This document shows, in pieces, positions 21,756 through 33,139 of a stretch of DNA of 64,000 nt. The notes beneath the pieces were generated by a model that was not told the DNA's origin, did no database searches, and saw nothing but the letters and a program-made list of their open reading frames with translations. The translations under genes were made by a program, and so were the position numbers. How positions within the stretch are numbered: position 1 is the stretch's first letter; each line of letters opens with the position of its first letter. Source of the DNA: Pegoplata infirma (taxonomy: Eukaryota > Arthropoda > Insecta > Diptera > Anthomyiidae); NCBI GenBank assembly GCA_963921195.1, contig OY992536.1, positions 177,948,995-178,012,994 of the forward strand, in the 5' to 3' direction.

Positions 21756-22470
21756 TTCCATTTTCATTTCTTTAAATTTTCTATTTCTATATTGGGAGAG
21801 GTTTTTTAATCGAAGCATTTTCAATAAACATTAAATACTTTAAACGTTATTTTCTGTTCATATTTATAAAATCCCATCAAAATTTTTATTTTATTTATGT
21901 GTTTTTTTTTTCTTCTTAACTTTTAAGTACATATTACTGCCTGTCAACAGGTTGTAACTGCAAAAATATGTGACATATTTTTACAATCATCATTTTCATG
22001 ACTATAACCTGTCATAACAATTCAATATCCTGTGGAGCAATTGTGGTGAACTCATGTCATTTAATTCGTTTGTATGCTTCATATAACATGTAATATGGTC
22101 GTAGCTACAGCAACGATACTCCATCTAAATTTTTGGAAAGGGAAAGAGGAGAAAATGTTTTTCAATGGATGACTAGCATGATTTTGCACAAAAACATAGA
22201 AAAAAAAAAAACAAAGTAAAATATATAAAAACACAAATGTTATTTGTCGTAAATGACATTTATTTAAGTGGCTTATAACAAATTTATTATTTTGTTTTAT
22301 TAAGTAAAAAAACACAGTGCATTTTAAAATATTTAAAAAAAAATGTATTGTATAAATATTCATTTATCACAGACAACCATATTAAAAATCAATTACAATT
22401 ACACTAAAAAAAAATTAAACAAATCTAAAAAGTTGTTAAACCAACAAATTACAAACAAAAAAATGTTGTA
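21756..22470. other. AT-rich intergenic DNA
   Basis: No gene or defined repeat. Low-complexity A and T runs around 22200-22440. Confidence 0.5.
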
Positions 22471-23158
22471 CCCGAGTAAAAATAAACATATATAACAATA
22501 TATAACCTGATGCAAACATAATAAATCATATATGAATATACATCGCGTGAGATATTTTCTAAATTTTTTATATGCAGTCATATGTAGTTATATATAATTT
22601 AATCATGATTCGGATTAAAAGGTGTCAGGTAGATATAATTATATAAAATTATATGAGGGTCAATACAAAATTTGGTTTTCTGTATAATTTAACATAAAAT
22701 TATATATAGCTTATTCTGTTCCATATAAAACTTTATATGTTTCCAATTAACCAAAAATTTTCTAATTTTTTAGGCAAAGTATAAGAAACTTTTTAAAATG
22801 TTCCTAAACATTTCCTTATTAGGGTTATGTATATCACCTATCTGGTTCGAAGCGTACCCAAACATTTTTTTGTTTTAGAAAATTATATGTTTGGTGAATG
22901 TATCGTTGACCTGTGGTGTATTTCAACCCAAACCAAAAAACACCAGGATTTTATATGTTTTTATGCAATTAGATCTAATTAGATCCACCAATATATGGCA
23001 ATGTCTGGTCAAAACTCGGATGAAATCAAATCATATTTTATACAAGTCGATCTTTTTTAATGCAAAAACATCCACCATTATTCGGATCAAATTGCGTATA
23101 AATATATATTGTGTTACATACCATTATATATTGCATTGTATAAAAATATTTACTCGGG
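22471..23158. mobile_element. TA-flanked MITE, CCCGAGTAAA ends
   Basis: Ends CCCGAGTAAAAATA and the inverse TATTTACTCGGG sit between TA dinucleotides (22469-22470, 23159-23160). The 688-bp interior contains many ATATATAATT words and no transposase. It is best read as a Tc1/mariner-derived MITE. Confidence 0.7.
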
Positions 23159-23160
23159 TA

Positions 23161-23738
23161 TATAAAATTATTTAAAAAACAAAAAAAAAAAAACTTTATA
23201 AACTGAATTCAACTTGAACTCAATTTAAAACTTAAATACTCATTGAGTTTATGTGTGAAAATGAAAAGTGACATTTAACACCAACTGAAAACAAGAACGA
23301 ACGAACAAACGACAACCATAATTTCAAAAAATGACAAATGTTAAAAACTTATTACAATTGTTGCAGATTGCTGTAGCAGCAGCAACAAACACACACAAAA
23401 AACATTACTGAATGAAATACCATTTTATGTAGAGAGTTATAAGGATTTTCTACTATAAAATTGTAAATTGTATTCGCTTGTATGTAGTTATGAAAAGTTT
23501 TTTTTTTTGTTTTTTTTTTTGAAGTGTAATTGTTGTAATTGTAACTACCAGTCAGTAGGGACAATAGAACAATGAAATCAACTCAAAATTTTGAAACAAT
23601 TATTTATGTAATAGTTTTGTATTTAGTTGGTTTGAAGTGGGAACAGCCCGAGAGGGTTTATCTGCGGAATGTGAGTAATGTAGAGGAATTGTTGCATAGA
23701 TCTGTATTTTAATATTCTAAACAAGGGGGGAAATATAC
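23161..23738. other. AT-rich intergenic DNA
   Basis: Includes A and T homopolymers and a GAACGAACGAACAAACGA patch near 23295. No gene recognised. Confidence 0.45.
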
Positions 23739-24058
23739 TAACAAGGGAAGTATCTCAACCCCTATGAACCGATTCGCATGAAACGTAAAATATAGATAAA
23801 AGAGACAATTCTAAGGTTGGGGGTGTCTCGGCTTATCGGCCATATCGGGGATTTAGAGGTTCAAAACCTGGGTCAAGAAATGGCGAAAAAATCGTTTTTT
23901 GGATTTTTCAGCCATTTTTTTCTAAGAAACTACATGATGTTTACATATGAGAAGAAAGGTTTTTTTAATGCCTATCCAACGGTGGCATAACCTTGTAAAA
24001 GTTTGGCTTCGTTAAATACTTTTTTTTATGAAAATGTGTAAATTTTGGGGGGTATTTA

Positions 24059-25716
24059 CAGCTGCGGTCAAAAAAATAGCACCAGTATAAAACAAAATTT
24101 TCTTCGTTGGATTTTTTTTACCAATTTAAACTTATGTCAATGAAAACGTGTCATAAGATACTTACAAGAGTGTGAAACAATATTACATAAGAAAAGGCTA
24201 ATTTGGTTTTTTATTTGATTAAAAATTTTCAGAGTTTTTAAAAAAACTTCAAAAAGACTCAGTCAAAAAAATAGCACCACAGTACTTATTGTATTAAAAT
24301 TAAATTATTAAATTTGAAAATCGAATGGATTATGAATTCAGTATTGTTGTGATATCTTTAAATATTAAAAAAAAAATTGTCGAGTGCTCATTGTTGACAA
24401 TTACCTCTGTACAACGTTATTGTACCGAATTCACGAGATTTTGGGATCTTTAATTCGAAATTGAGTTCCAGATTTGCTGAACAGCCACCCAAAGGGCTTC
24501 ATTACAAGTTGGTTGTATTCGAGACTCTCCCTTCTCTATATCTGTTCATTAACTATCGATTTGATCTAGATCCGGGGACTGACCAGGCCATTCCATCACG
24601 TTTACTTTATTGTCCAGAACCAATTTTTCGCCAATTTCCCGTCATGCTTTGGGTAATTTACGTGCTAAAAGACCTAAATTAGTGGCATTTGCTCAAAAAC
24701 TTATGGTACATTACTTTCTGGAGGATATAAACGTTAAGTGTATATCCACGATTGTCCTAGTCCAATATGTGAGCCATGGTCCAATATATGAACCCCACTC
24801 CACAGTAGGAAAATATCCCCACACCATAAGCACCATAAGCACAGTTATTTTTATTTCGAATTTTGGATTGAAATCCGCGTTAGAGGGTCTTCTGACATAG
24901 GTATGTGATCCCATGTCTCCAAATAAAACAACAATGGATTCATTTGGTCATAGAACATTGATCCACTTTTAAGCTGGTCATTCTGAGTTACTGTTAGCAA
25001 ACTTCAAACGACTTGCAGCATGCTTAAGTGAGAGTAGGCGCACTTTTCCGAATCGACAAGCGTTAATGTTGTTGTTTTGTAATCTTCGACGAACATTTTC
25101 GGCATTTGCTGTCCTTTTTTAGCTTTAGAGCTGCCGTAAATGGGACCTTCTTCCATTGTCTTTACAAACACCTAACCACTTATGGTGACAAACGTCGCTT
25201 GTGACTAAGTTTTTCAAGCTCTAAAGTTAATTTTGTTAAATTTTCAATCATTTTATAAGCGCATCCAACCAATTTTCTTGTTTCAGAATATGGTTTATGT
25301 TCAGAAATTATATTTTTTACAAAAGCACTTTTTTGAGGAGTGTAATGCTTTCAGCGTCCTATTTTTATGAAAATAAACATCAAATTTTGTAATGAATTAA
25401 TTTTTTTATAAATAAAAACTATCTTCCTTTAGTATTTAACACTTTTATTTTAATAATTTAAACAGTATTAATTTTTTTAATGAAATTTTGTCATTCGGTG
25501 CTATTTTATTGACTGCACTGATTCAGAGTTTTTTTAAAATATCGATCATTAAAAAAGAACCGTCCACAATTTTTGGAAAAAGTAAAAACATTTAAGGGGT
25601 ATATACTTAGTATAAGAGTATTACATATTTACTTTAAACGAATACGCACATAATATTTTGTTTTAATTGGATGAATAGAGATTTTGTCATTGGTGCTATT
25701 TTTTTGACCGGCACTG
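24059..25716 (-). mobile_element. Tc1-like transposon with IR/DR ends
   Basis: Outer termini CAGCTGCGGTCAAAAAAATA and the inverse CAGTGCCGGTCAAAAAAATA sit between TA duplications (24057-24058, 25717-25718). An inner copy of the CGGTCAAAAAAATAGCACC-type motif occurs about 200 bp inside each end (24260-24278 and 25498-25520). Each inverted repeat of about 220 bp therefore carries two transposase-site-like direct repeats. This IR/DR organisation is known from Sleeping Beauty-like and some Drosophila Tc1 elements. It encloses a decayed transposase on the minus strand. Confidence 0.85.
24440..25330 (-). pseudogene. Tc1-family transposase relic
   Basis: Minus-strand frames give SLKHAASRLKFA, NESIVVLFGDMGSHTYVRRP, SNADFNPKF, VLMVWGYFP, YPKHDGKLAKNWF and NVMEWPGQSPDLD in the order of a Tc1 DD34E transposase. 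It would cut and join the element ends. The first acidic motif (normally SDES) reads PNES, and the second (normally Asp before Asn-Asp-Pro-Lys-His) is altered. Several stops and frameshifts are present (for example after NVP and in QMPLI-stop-VF). It is certainly inactive. Confidence 0.85.
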
Positions 25717-25956
25717 TATATTAATATATAAACCTACGATGTCCATATCGTATTTTTTTTAGAGGATATTCCTGTTAGTTCGGGAGTTATCGAAATTTTC
25801 CCGAAGGTCCACATTGTTTCATAAGGGGACAACAAAATTTTGAAACACTGATATGGCCGAAAAGCCGAGACACCCCAACCTTAAAATCGTATCTTTTATA
25901 TATATTTTAAGTTTCAAGCAAATCGGTTCATAAGGGTTGAGATATTTCCCTTGTAA

Positions 25957-26180
25957 GAGATATCGAAGTCCCCATTCTAAAACATGCTAAAGGTAAGTAA
26001 GTTGCTCGGTTTTCACCTGAAAATCTGTCAAACTCCATATAAAAAAACATGAATTTCACACTAGTTTTACAAAAGAGTAAAAGTTTCGCTGAAGGGGTAT
26101 TCTGCTCGCTGGTGAAAAACCGACAAAATAACCCGGTATATGTTGCAGCAATACACATCAACACTAGTTTGGGAATTCCT
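25957..26180. other. Short anonymous segment
   Basis: No gene or repeat boundary. A 78-residue minus frame (25928-26164) overlaps the transposon end and is not credible. Confidence 0.4.
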
Positions 26181-26185
26181 GGACT

Positions 26186-26398
26186 GTGATCATGTAAAAC
26201 GATAGTTGACTATCGTCGATTTTTGGAGTCTTGTTGCTCCTAAGCTAATCAAAATATTTTAAATTTTTTTAATGATTCTGGATTAGACACCACTCCTTAA
26301 TAATTTAAAAAAGAAAAACTTTCTAATTTTCCTTCAAAACGATATGTATTTTGATGTCGTTTATACATCGACTACCGTTTTCGTTTTACGTGATTAGC
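26186..26398. mobile_element. Possible MITE with GTAAAACGATAGT-type ends
   Basis: Left TGATCATGTAAAACGATAGT pairs imperfectly with the inverse of the right end, TAATCACGTAAAACGAAAAC, and both continue into GACTATCG / GGTAGTCGATG. About 213 bp, no coding. The target duplication is uncertain. Confidence 0.45.
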
Positions 26399-26411
26399 GT
26401 GCTGGATTTTT

Positions 26412-26468
26412 GAAATTCCCGGGAAACGGGAAATAAAAAATTTATTTCCCGGGAATCCCGGGAAATTT
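26412..26468. repeat. Cluster of CCCGGGAA palindromes
   Basis: TTCCCGGGAAACGGGAAAT, then TTTCCCGGGAATCCCGGGAA: nested palindromes of an 8-base word, unusual in this AT-rich setting. Confidence 0.55.
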
Positions 26469-26630
26469 TTATTATCAATATAAATCCTTAAAAACATTAA
26501 AATTTCACAAAATTGTTGTTTAAAACTGTTTTATTAGAAATAAACAATATGTGTACAACTAATTAAAACACAAAAAACAATTAAAAAGCAAAATAAAAGT
26601 AAGAGAGAAAAATTTAAAAATTTTAATATA

Positions 26631-26863
26631 TGAAGGGCTTACTGCAAGAACTTGATAAGCAACAATTTTTTCGTGTTTTTCGCCTTCTGCTGATGTTCTA
26701 TTGACAGCTTTTTGTCAGAAGTCTTGCTTCAACCCTTCGTACAAGTATATTGAGAATAAAAGTTCTGCAAAAGTTCTATTTTCTACAATGTTTTAAAAGT
26801 TTTAAAGCAAAAACAACCATAAAATGAAAGGTTGCTTATCAAGTTTTTACAATAAGCCCTTCA
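26631..26863. mobile_element. 233-bp TA-flanked MITE
   Basis: TGAAGGGCTTACTGCAAGAA and the inverse TGAAGGGCTTATTGTAAAAA form the ends, each followed inward by CTTGATAAGCAAC. TA flanks both sides (26629-26630, 26864-26865). A non-coding hairpin, Tc1/mariner-type MITE. Confidence 0.75.
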
Positions 26864-27193
26864 TATAATTTTTTTGCGTTTTGAAACAAAAGACTATCCA
26901 AGACCTTCCAAGCTCCAAAAAAGAAAGTTTTGAAATTTGTTATTATTTTCAGTGTGTTTTTTCAAATTCCAATATGAAACGTCTTTTATAGTGTCCTTGT
27001 TTTGGAGTAAAGAATTTCACAGTACGATTTTAAATAAAATTTTTGCAAAAATTTTTAATTTTTTTTTAAAAAAAGGTTACCACCTTATGAAAATCCGTGT
27101 AAAAGCCGAACTAGTAGGAATTTCGCCAAACGAAATAATACGAGTCAGCTTAATTTTGATAGAAATTATCTTATATGATTTTGGCTGTCGTAC

Positions 27194-27787
27194 TAGAGAT
27201 GGGCACGTGAGCAGATAAGAGCGTGATTCACGTGATTCACGAGTCATCACGCGTGAGTGTGACTGAATTCAATTTTACTCAAGTGATTGTGAGTGAGTGT
27301 GAGTAGAGAAAAAATTGCGTGAGTGAGTGTGCGTGAGTAAGATTTTTGCGTGAGTGAGTGTGCGTGAGTCGATTTTTTTGCGTGAGTTTGCGTGATTTAT
27401 TTTCCATTCATAATTCCTTTCATACCAAAAAAGCAACAAAAAAATTTAAAATTGGGCTTAACTTAAGATTTCGTAGCGAAGAAAAGCAAAAAAATGTAAA
27501 ATTTCGCTGAACTTTAAATTTTGTTGAAAATTTTGAGCGATTTTTGAAATTTTAGTTTTTGATTTTTTTTTTTGTATAAATAAGAGTTTCGTGAGTGTGA
27601 GTCAACGTTAGTGTGAGTGAAGCTTGCGTGAGTGCACGTGAGTGTGAGTTGTATTAAATTTACTCACGTGATTGTTAGTGAGTGTGAGTAGAAAAAATAT
27701 TCTCGTGAGTGAGTGTGCGTGATTCAAAAATTCTTGTCGTGAGCGTGAGTGAGTGTGATTCAAAAATCACTCACGCGCCCATCTCTA
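27194..27787. mobile_element. GTGA-rich hAT-type MITE, second copy
   Basis: Ends TAGAGATGGGCACGTGA and CACGCGCCCATCTCTA match the element at 1272-1802. The 594-bp interior again consists of GTGAGTGTGCGTGAG-like words. Unlike the first copy the flanking 8-mers (TGTCGTAC and ATATAAAC) do not match, so one flank may have been lost. Confidence 0.75.
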
Positions 27788-27829
27788 ATATAAACTACCC
27801 CAACGATTATACATTTTTGACAAAAACGA

Positions 27830-28128
27830 ACTTAACGAAGTTCGTTTCCGAATTTGGACTCGACCGACACACCGTTAGATAGGTCTTCAAAAAACCTTTC
27901 GGCCTGTATAAAATGTTCATATAGTTCCTTTTGAAGAAATCGGAAAAATCCTCAAAAATCGAAAAAATCCTCAAAAATCGAAAAAATACCGTTTTCCCCC
28001 TCCCCTTTTACCCGCTAAATGTGAAATTGGGCAGCTATAAAAAACAGGTAACTCTTACTTTGCTCCCCTATTTTCTAAATGCAATTTTCATAACAATCGG
28101 TGGGTGCCCAGTAAAAGATCTTCCTTTT
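27830..28128. repeat. Diverged relic of the CAAGGGAAGT foldback MITE family
   Basis: GATAGGTCTTCAAAAAACCTTTCGG..., the CCCCCTCCCCTTTTACCCGC stretch, GAAATTGGGCAGCTATAAAA and AATCGGTGGGTGCC parallel, in order, the right half of 18516-19116. The expected terminus is altered (GATCTTCCTTTTCAG). Confidence 0.45.
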
Positions 28129-28129
28129 C

Positions 28130-28456
28130 AGTAGTAGAGGGTATATATAAGTTTGTCATTCTGTTTGTAACTCATTGAAATATCGGTCAGTGATCGAGTC
28201 TAAGACGGCCAAAATAATAAACGGATATGGCTGAAACTTAGCGTTTTTATTTGAAGGTCACCCGAGTAGTTTGGTGTTGCATTTGAGCGATATCGGTTTA
28301 AAATCTATGAGCGAAAATGTAAGGATACCTCAAAAATGTTGGTACATTTTACATAACCTAAATATACAAAATGCTTTAATTCGGATGCTGTTCGACAAAT
28401 CTTAAAAAAATTGGATACCGAATGTTATTTAAACTAGTACAAACATAGTTTTTTTA
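28130..28456 (+). repeat. mini-me-like repeat, type A, 3'-truncated
   Basis: Contains GAGGGTATATATAAGTTTG, TTGAAATATCGGTCAGTGAT, CATTTGAGCGATATCGGTTT and GAAAATGTAAGGATACCTC in type A order, but lacks the microsatellite and the terminal hairpin. Confidence 0.75.
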
Positions 28457-28710
28457 GTGATTCATTAGCAATTTCAGATTCAGGAATGTGGGCTGCTAAC
28501 CCTTGTCCCCTAGATTGGTAATAGGGCTGCTATCTACGTGTCCAATCCATGTTTCAGCGGTTATCGCCCACTTTCCTGAGACGTCTATTTGACCATTCAG
28601 GATACATGGCTGTGGCGTCTTCTAAATCTGGCTGGCCTTAAACCGGATGCTACAAAGCCATTGCATTTTGGCTCCCTATGATCCAATGGGAGTTAGAGGA
28701 ACATAAATAT

Positions 28711-30080
28711 CGAGGGCCTATATTCAAAATCCTCTATCTTCCATTTTCACGAAAATGACTATTTGATGGCAAAATATTCAGTAAACCGACCCTCATCTGT
28801 GGTGTAAAATTCAGAACAAAAATATTTTTTTTTGATATTTTATTTGCATTTTTGGTCTTCTCTATCTCTTATACAATTTATTTTTCTGAAAGCAAAACCC
28901 TCTATCTTTTCAAATAATTAATTTATAAATATTTTTTTTTGAATAATTCCATCATGCATTACATGTTTTTATACTAAATTTTGCATACTGTAGCGGTGTT
29001 CTATATCTCTCGAATCGAAAGATTTCTCACATGAAACATGAAAAACGAAACAGAAACATCGTGAATCGGCACAAAACCTGACTTTTCGTATTCGACTGTT
29101 TCTGTAATTTTGTTATGCGGAAACTTTCTGTCAAATATGATTTTTTTCAAAATTATTGGAAAGATGAGATAAAAACTGTTTCTGTAAACCAATTGATCGA
29201 AAACTTTTGAAGTTGAAGTGTCAAAATCACTCACATTTAAAAATGGTGCGATATTTCGTAAATTAATCAACTTTTGAGTTATAATAAATGAAAAACAATA
29301 TTTTTCAAGAATATACTATCAACTAATATTATAACTGATATACTACACATTATTTTCATTAAGTTAATTTATTATTTCATTTTTGTTTGCCAATGTTACG
29401 AGTGTTGTTCAAAAAAAATGAGAAATTGAGTTTTTTTGTTGTGATTTTTATTATTTTCTCGCCTTATTTACCTGTTTGACAGCTGATTTGGAATATTCCA
29501 ATAAAAATGCTGCCGTTTTCGCATTGATATACAGAAACAACTTTTTTTCCAGAATCGAGAAACGATGGAATTTTTTGATTCATACTTTTCGATGCGAAAA
29601 CTTTTCGCATAAATTACAGAACACCCCCACTGAACATGAATTTGCCAACAAAATTCCAGAACCACGATTTTGGTCCAATGATGCTAATTTTTTCTAAAAA
29701 TTCTTGTTTGACTTTTTTGAAAAATATGGCTCAAAATTTGGATGTCTTGTGTACATTATGAAACAAAAATTTTAATCTTAAAAATCGCGATGCTGACTTG
29801 GTCTGTGGACCAAAATCGCGATTTTAATTTTAATTGTCAACTTTTAAGATGAATTCGGTAAAAAAAATAATTTTTGTCTAAAAAATCCGCACCTGTGGAC
29901 CATGACCGCGAGTTCGGAATTTTTTATAAGACGTTATCATTAATAAATCGCGTTAAAAATTTACCGATGTCGTAATGAAATCATAATAATTATTCTAACA
30001 ATAAGCGAAATAAACAGTTTTTTGGCTCTCCTGAAAAGTTGTGTTTTTTAAGATAGATGGTTTTGAATATAGGCCCTCTA
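28711..30080. mobile_element. 1.37-kb inverted-repeat element, GAGGGCCTATATTC ends
   Basis: GAGGGCCTATATTCAAAATC at the left and its inverse GATTTTGAATATAGGCCCTC-like sequence at the right are followed inward by CATCTATCTT. TA lies outside both ends if the first base pair is allowed to vary (TCGAGGG / TAGAGGG). The interior has two short frames (29001-29270 minus, 29476-29697 plus) that I cannot assign; no transposase motif is visible. Confidence 0.55.
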
Positions 30081-30344
30081 TATATACAATTTTTTTTTGC
30101 TGAAAATTTTTTTCTATTTTTTGCCAATAATAAATAATAAACTTGTCTACTTTTTAGAATCAGAATTTCTAAAAAGTAATTTTTTACAATGGTTTTTTCA
30201 TTGAAAAATCTTGCATTCCAAATTTCAAGTTTTTAGAACTTTTATTTCAGGAAATTTTATATATTTTGCTTGAACTTTTGTTAAACATATAAAACAGAAA
30301 AAATTTGATGACCCCATTTGTGATGGGATTTACAATTGAGCTTT

Positions 30345-30800
30345 TTAGCCCCTCTTAATAAAGTATGGGGGTATACTCACTTTGTCATACCGTGTGTAAC
30401 GCATCGAAATATCGAAATACCCATTCTAGATATTCTAGCGATGTCCGTACGTCTGTCTGTCCGTCCGTCTGTAGTTAACGCAATGCAAGTTTGGCACAAA
30501 TATGTCTTATGGTCCTAGGCAGGTTAAGTTCGGAAATGGGCCAAATCGGACCAGGGGAAAAAAGTTCCTCCTTAAAGAACTAAACCGACCTCTCAAAAAT
30601 ACCAATTTGTGAGACAAAACAGGTGATTGGATAAAAAAAAGGGGCGTGGATAAAAAAATAATTTAAAGAACAATAAAACTATAATACTTGAGTGCACAAA
30701 GCAGAAAAAACGAACTTGTAAACATATACGGCGAAGGATAAGGAGTACGCCAGCTAACCGTCCCTCCCCCTTGTCCGCCCTAAAAAAACGCCCTTAAGAT
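30345..30800 (+). repeat. mini-me-like repeat, type B, partial
   Basis: Has GTATACTCACTTTGTCATAC, CGAAATATCGAAATACCCAT, TTCTAGCGATGTCCGTACG, a short GTCTGTCTGTCCGTCC run, CCTAGGCAGGTTAAGTTCGG and GGGGCGTGGATAAAAAAA. It decays before the hairpin end. Confidence 0.75.
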
Positions 30801-31555
30801 TCAAATTAGAATTTTCTCATAAATCAAAAGCTTTTTACGAATTTCGGTTAATAGATAATTTTAAATATAAACTTTCGACTTGTCTTACATCTGACGATCT
30901 TTAAAACGATAATCTGTTTAGTATTCACAAGAAATAATTAAAAACCATTTTCCAAAAATATTATTGATTTCAATTACCGTAAATGTAAATGCCTACACCC
31001 ATTAATATGTCACGCTCAAGATACTAAACATTAGGAAAAAACACAAAAACACAAAAACAGAAAAACCACACGCAGCTTTAAACTAACAATATTCAACGAA
31101 GTATGTAAGTAATGTTACAAAATCATCAACTGCAATCAAAAGTTTAATTAAAGTCTTACCGGTAAATACCAAAAAATAAAACAAGAATATCAAACAAACT
31201 GACAATAGACATGAAATAGCTAAACAAGAAATCGAAGAAATAAAAAAAAACGACTTACAAAAACGGTTAAATCTCTGCAGGCAACAGGTAACCTGTCTTA
31301 AGACCTTTTTTTGCGCAAGTGCAAAATGGGCAATAACGTGGCTGCCTTGAGTACTTGAACACAAACTATTTGAACATATGGATGGAAGTTTGGAGTTTTA
31401 GTTAGCTTTTTTTTGGTGCCAACCAGGCAGTCGACCAGCCAGTCACATACAAATAGACAAGAAACAAACAAGCCATATTTAGTTTTGAAGTCATACGTTT
31501 AAATACTGCAGTAAGGTAACTGATATTCAAACAGAAAAACTATGGTAAAGAAGTA
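30801..31555. other. Intergenic, nothing recognised
   Basis: AT-rich DNA with a repeated AAACACAAAAACACAAAAAC word near 31040. The 93-residue minus frame at 31083-31364 shows no family features. Confidence 0.45.
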
Positions 31556-31905
31556 TGCGACGTTTTTGACGCCCAAGAATTTGAAATTGCTTTGGAAAAA
31601 AGTACCAACATTAATCTGGGCAGTTAAAATCTTCAGACCCTAAAAATCCGTTGGACCTGATGGTATAATTCCGGTTGAGATGCAACAAGTGACTGGGTTG
31701 TAAAATCTCTACACAGCATTCATAAACTGGTCGTATATTTTCTAAATAATAAAGGGGTACCGGAGTCGTTGTTATCGCGAACGCTGGCAAAAACTCCCAC
31801 AGAGTTCCGAAGGGTTTCAGACAAATTAGTCTGTCATAATGTTTGACATATATTCGAAGAGTGATTTAGCCGAGGTTGCTTTCGACAACATGCATACAGC
31901 AAGGG

Positions 31906-33055
31906 TAGAGTTTGCAAATAATCGAGATATTTCATAATCGCGATTACGATTAAAAAAATTGCCGTTAATCGCGATTACGATTAATCGAATTTATTAAATA
32001 ATTTGAGTTGCAATATTTTTAAAAAAAATCTTTTGAAATTTATATTTTTAAGAACAAAAACTATTATTTTTAAGAAATAATATTAAAAGCTTTCGAACTT
32101 TCCCAGTAAAAATTATTCGAGATTTTGGCACCACAGTCTCTTTTTAGTATATCTTTGCGCTCGAGCGCCCTTGAGAATTTTTTGTTAAGATTTTTTTTTT
32201 TATAACTAATAATTTAAATTCTTTGTGGATGTTCACACATACTTTAATTTTTGACATCTTCAACACTTTTTAAATGATCAAAAAGATTTTTGGGGAAAAA
32301 TACTAGATTTTCTTCCATCTTTATTGCGCTTAAATAAACTCTACAAAGAGTGCCTTAATCAGCGCTGAAAAGATACATGATTTTACTGGGTCTTAATATC
32401 TGTTTATCTTTACTACTAAAGAGTACTCTATCTAAACTGTGACTGATTTTGATTCGCTCTTTGGATCATGATTCCTTTCCAAAAGTTGCTTCCAGTTTAC
32501 AAAAAAATTTCTTCGGGGTCGTGTCAGAATACCTGCCGATGGCCAGTTACAGTCAATCATTAGTCAAGTATGAAAAAATTAAGTTTTTTTGACAACATTT
32601 CATGTCCAAATTTTTTGACCAAATCCTTTTAAGTATATTTTAAAAACCAAATTCTTTAAAATTTACTCAGATCAGAATTTAAATTTTACTATAAATTTTA
32701 ATGACTTTTACGAGAAAAGGAAAGAAAAATCGCAAACAATTTAAATAACTCATGGGCCAACCCATAAAAACTTTCCAGTCTACTTAACATTCCAGAATCA
32801 ATGATTTTTGTTTGAAATTGTCCCGAAAGTAATCGTTTTTAACACTAATTTAGTTTTGTTGACAAATAATTTTAATAGAAACTTCAAAATGAGTTTCAAA
32901 AAATTTTGGAACTGATTTAAATTCGTTAAAAAACAGTGTATTTCATAGAAAATTTTTAATCGTAATCGCATGATTTTTTTGTCGATTACGATTACGATTA
33001 ATTGGCGCGATTAATCGCGATTACGATTACGATTTTAATCGTTTTGCAAACTCTA
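31906..33055. mobile_element. hAT-type non-autonomous element, 1150 bp, exact 8-bp duplication
   Basis: Termini TAGAGTTTGCAAA and the inverse TTTGCAAACTCTA are flanked exactly by AGCAAGGG (31898-31905, 33056-33063). Subterminal blocks are runs of ATCGCGATTACGATTA-type words in inverted arrangement at both ends, while the middle is anonymous. A stretch at 32780-32870 (CTTAACATTCCAGAATCA) recurs at 37600-37690. No transposase. Confidence 0.85.
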
Positions 33056-33139
33056 AGCAAGGGTAAATTAACGAAAATAGCCTTTAATAAGCTCGTTGGT
33101 ACCATAGAGATAAATCTTTCGGTAAAGGATGATGGACAT

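Larger units (their letters stand above)
23742..25953. mobile_element. TAA-flanked inverted-repeat element (PIF/Harbinger-like), host of a Tc1 insertion
   Basis: The terminal repeats are about 110 bp: CAAGGGAAGTATCTCAACCC... and, inverted, CAAGGGAAATATCTCAACCC.... Both continue through ATGAACCGATT and AGGTTGGGG(G)TGTCTCGGC to GGCCATATC. TAA flanks both ends directly (23739-23741, 25954-25956). The outer motif CAAGGGAA is shared with the TTA-flanked MITE family at 18516 and 54775, suggesting one transposase family. Removing the Tc1-like element leaves about 555 bp without coding sequence. Confidence 0.8.

Noticed and set aside
29001..29697. Transposase remnants in the 28711-30080 element
   Set aside because: The two frames (89 and 73 residues) have no recognisable catalytic motif; left unassigned.
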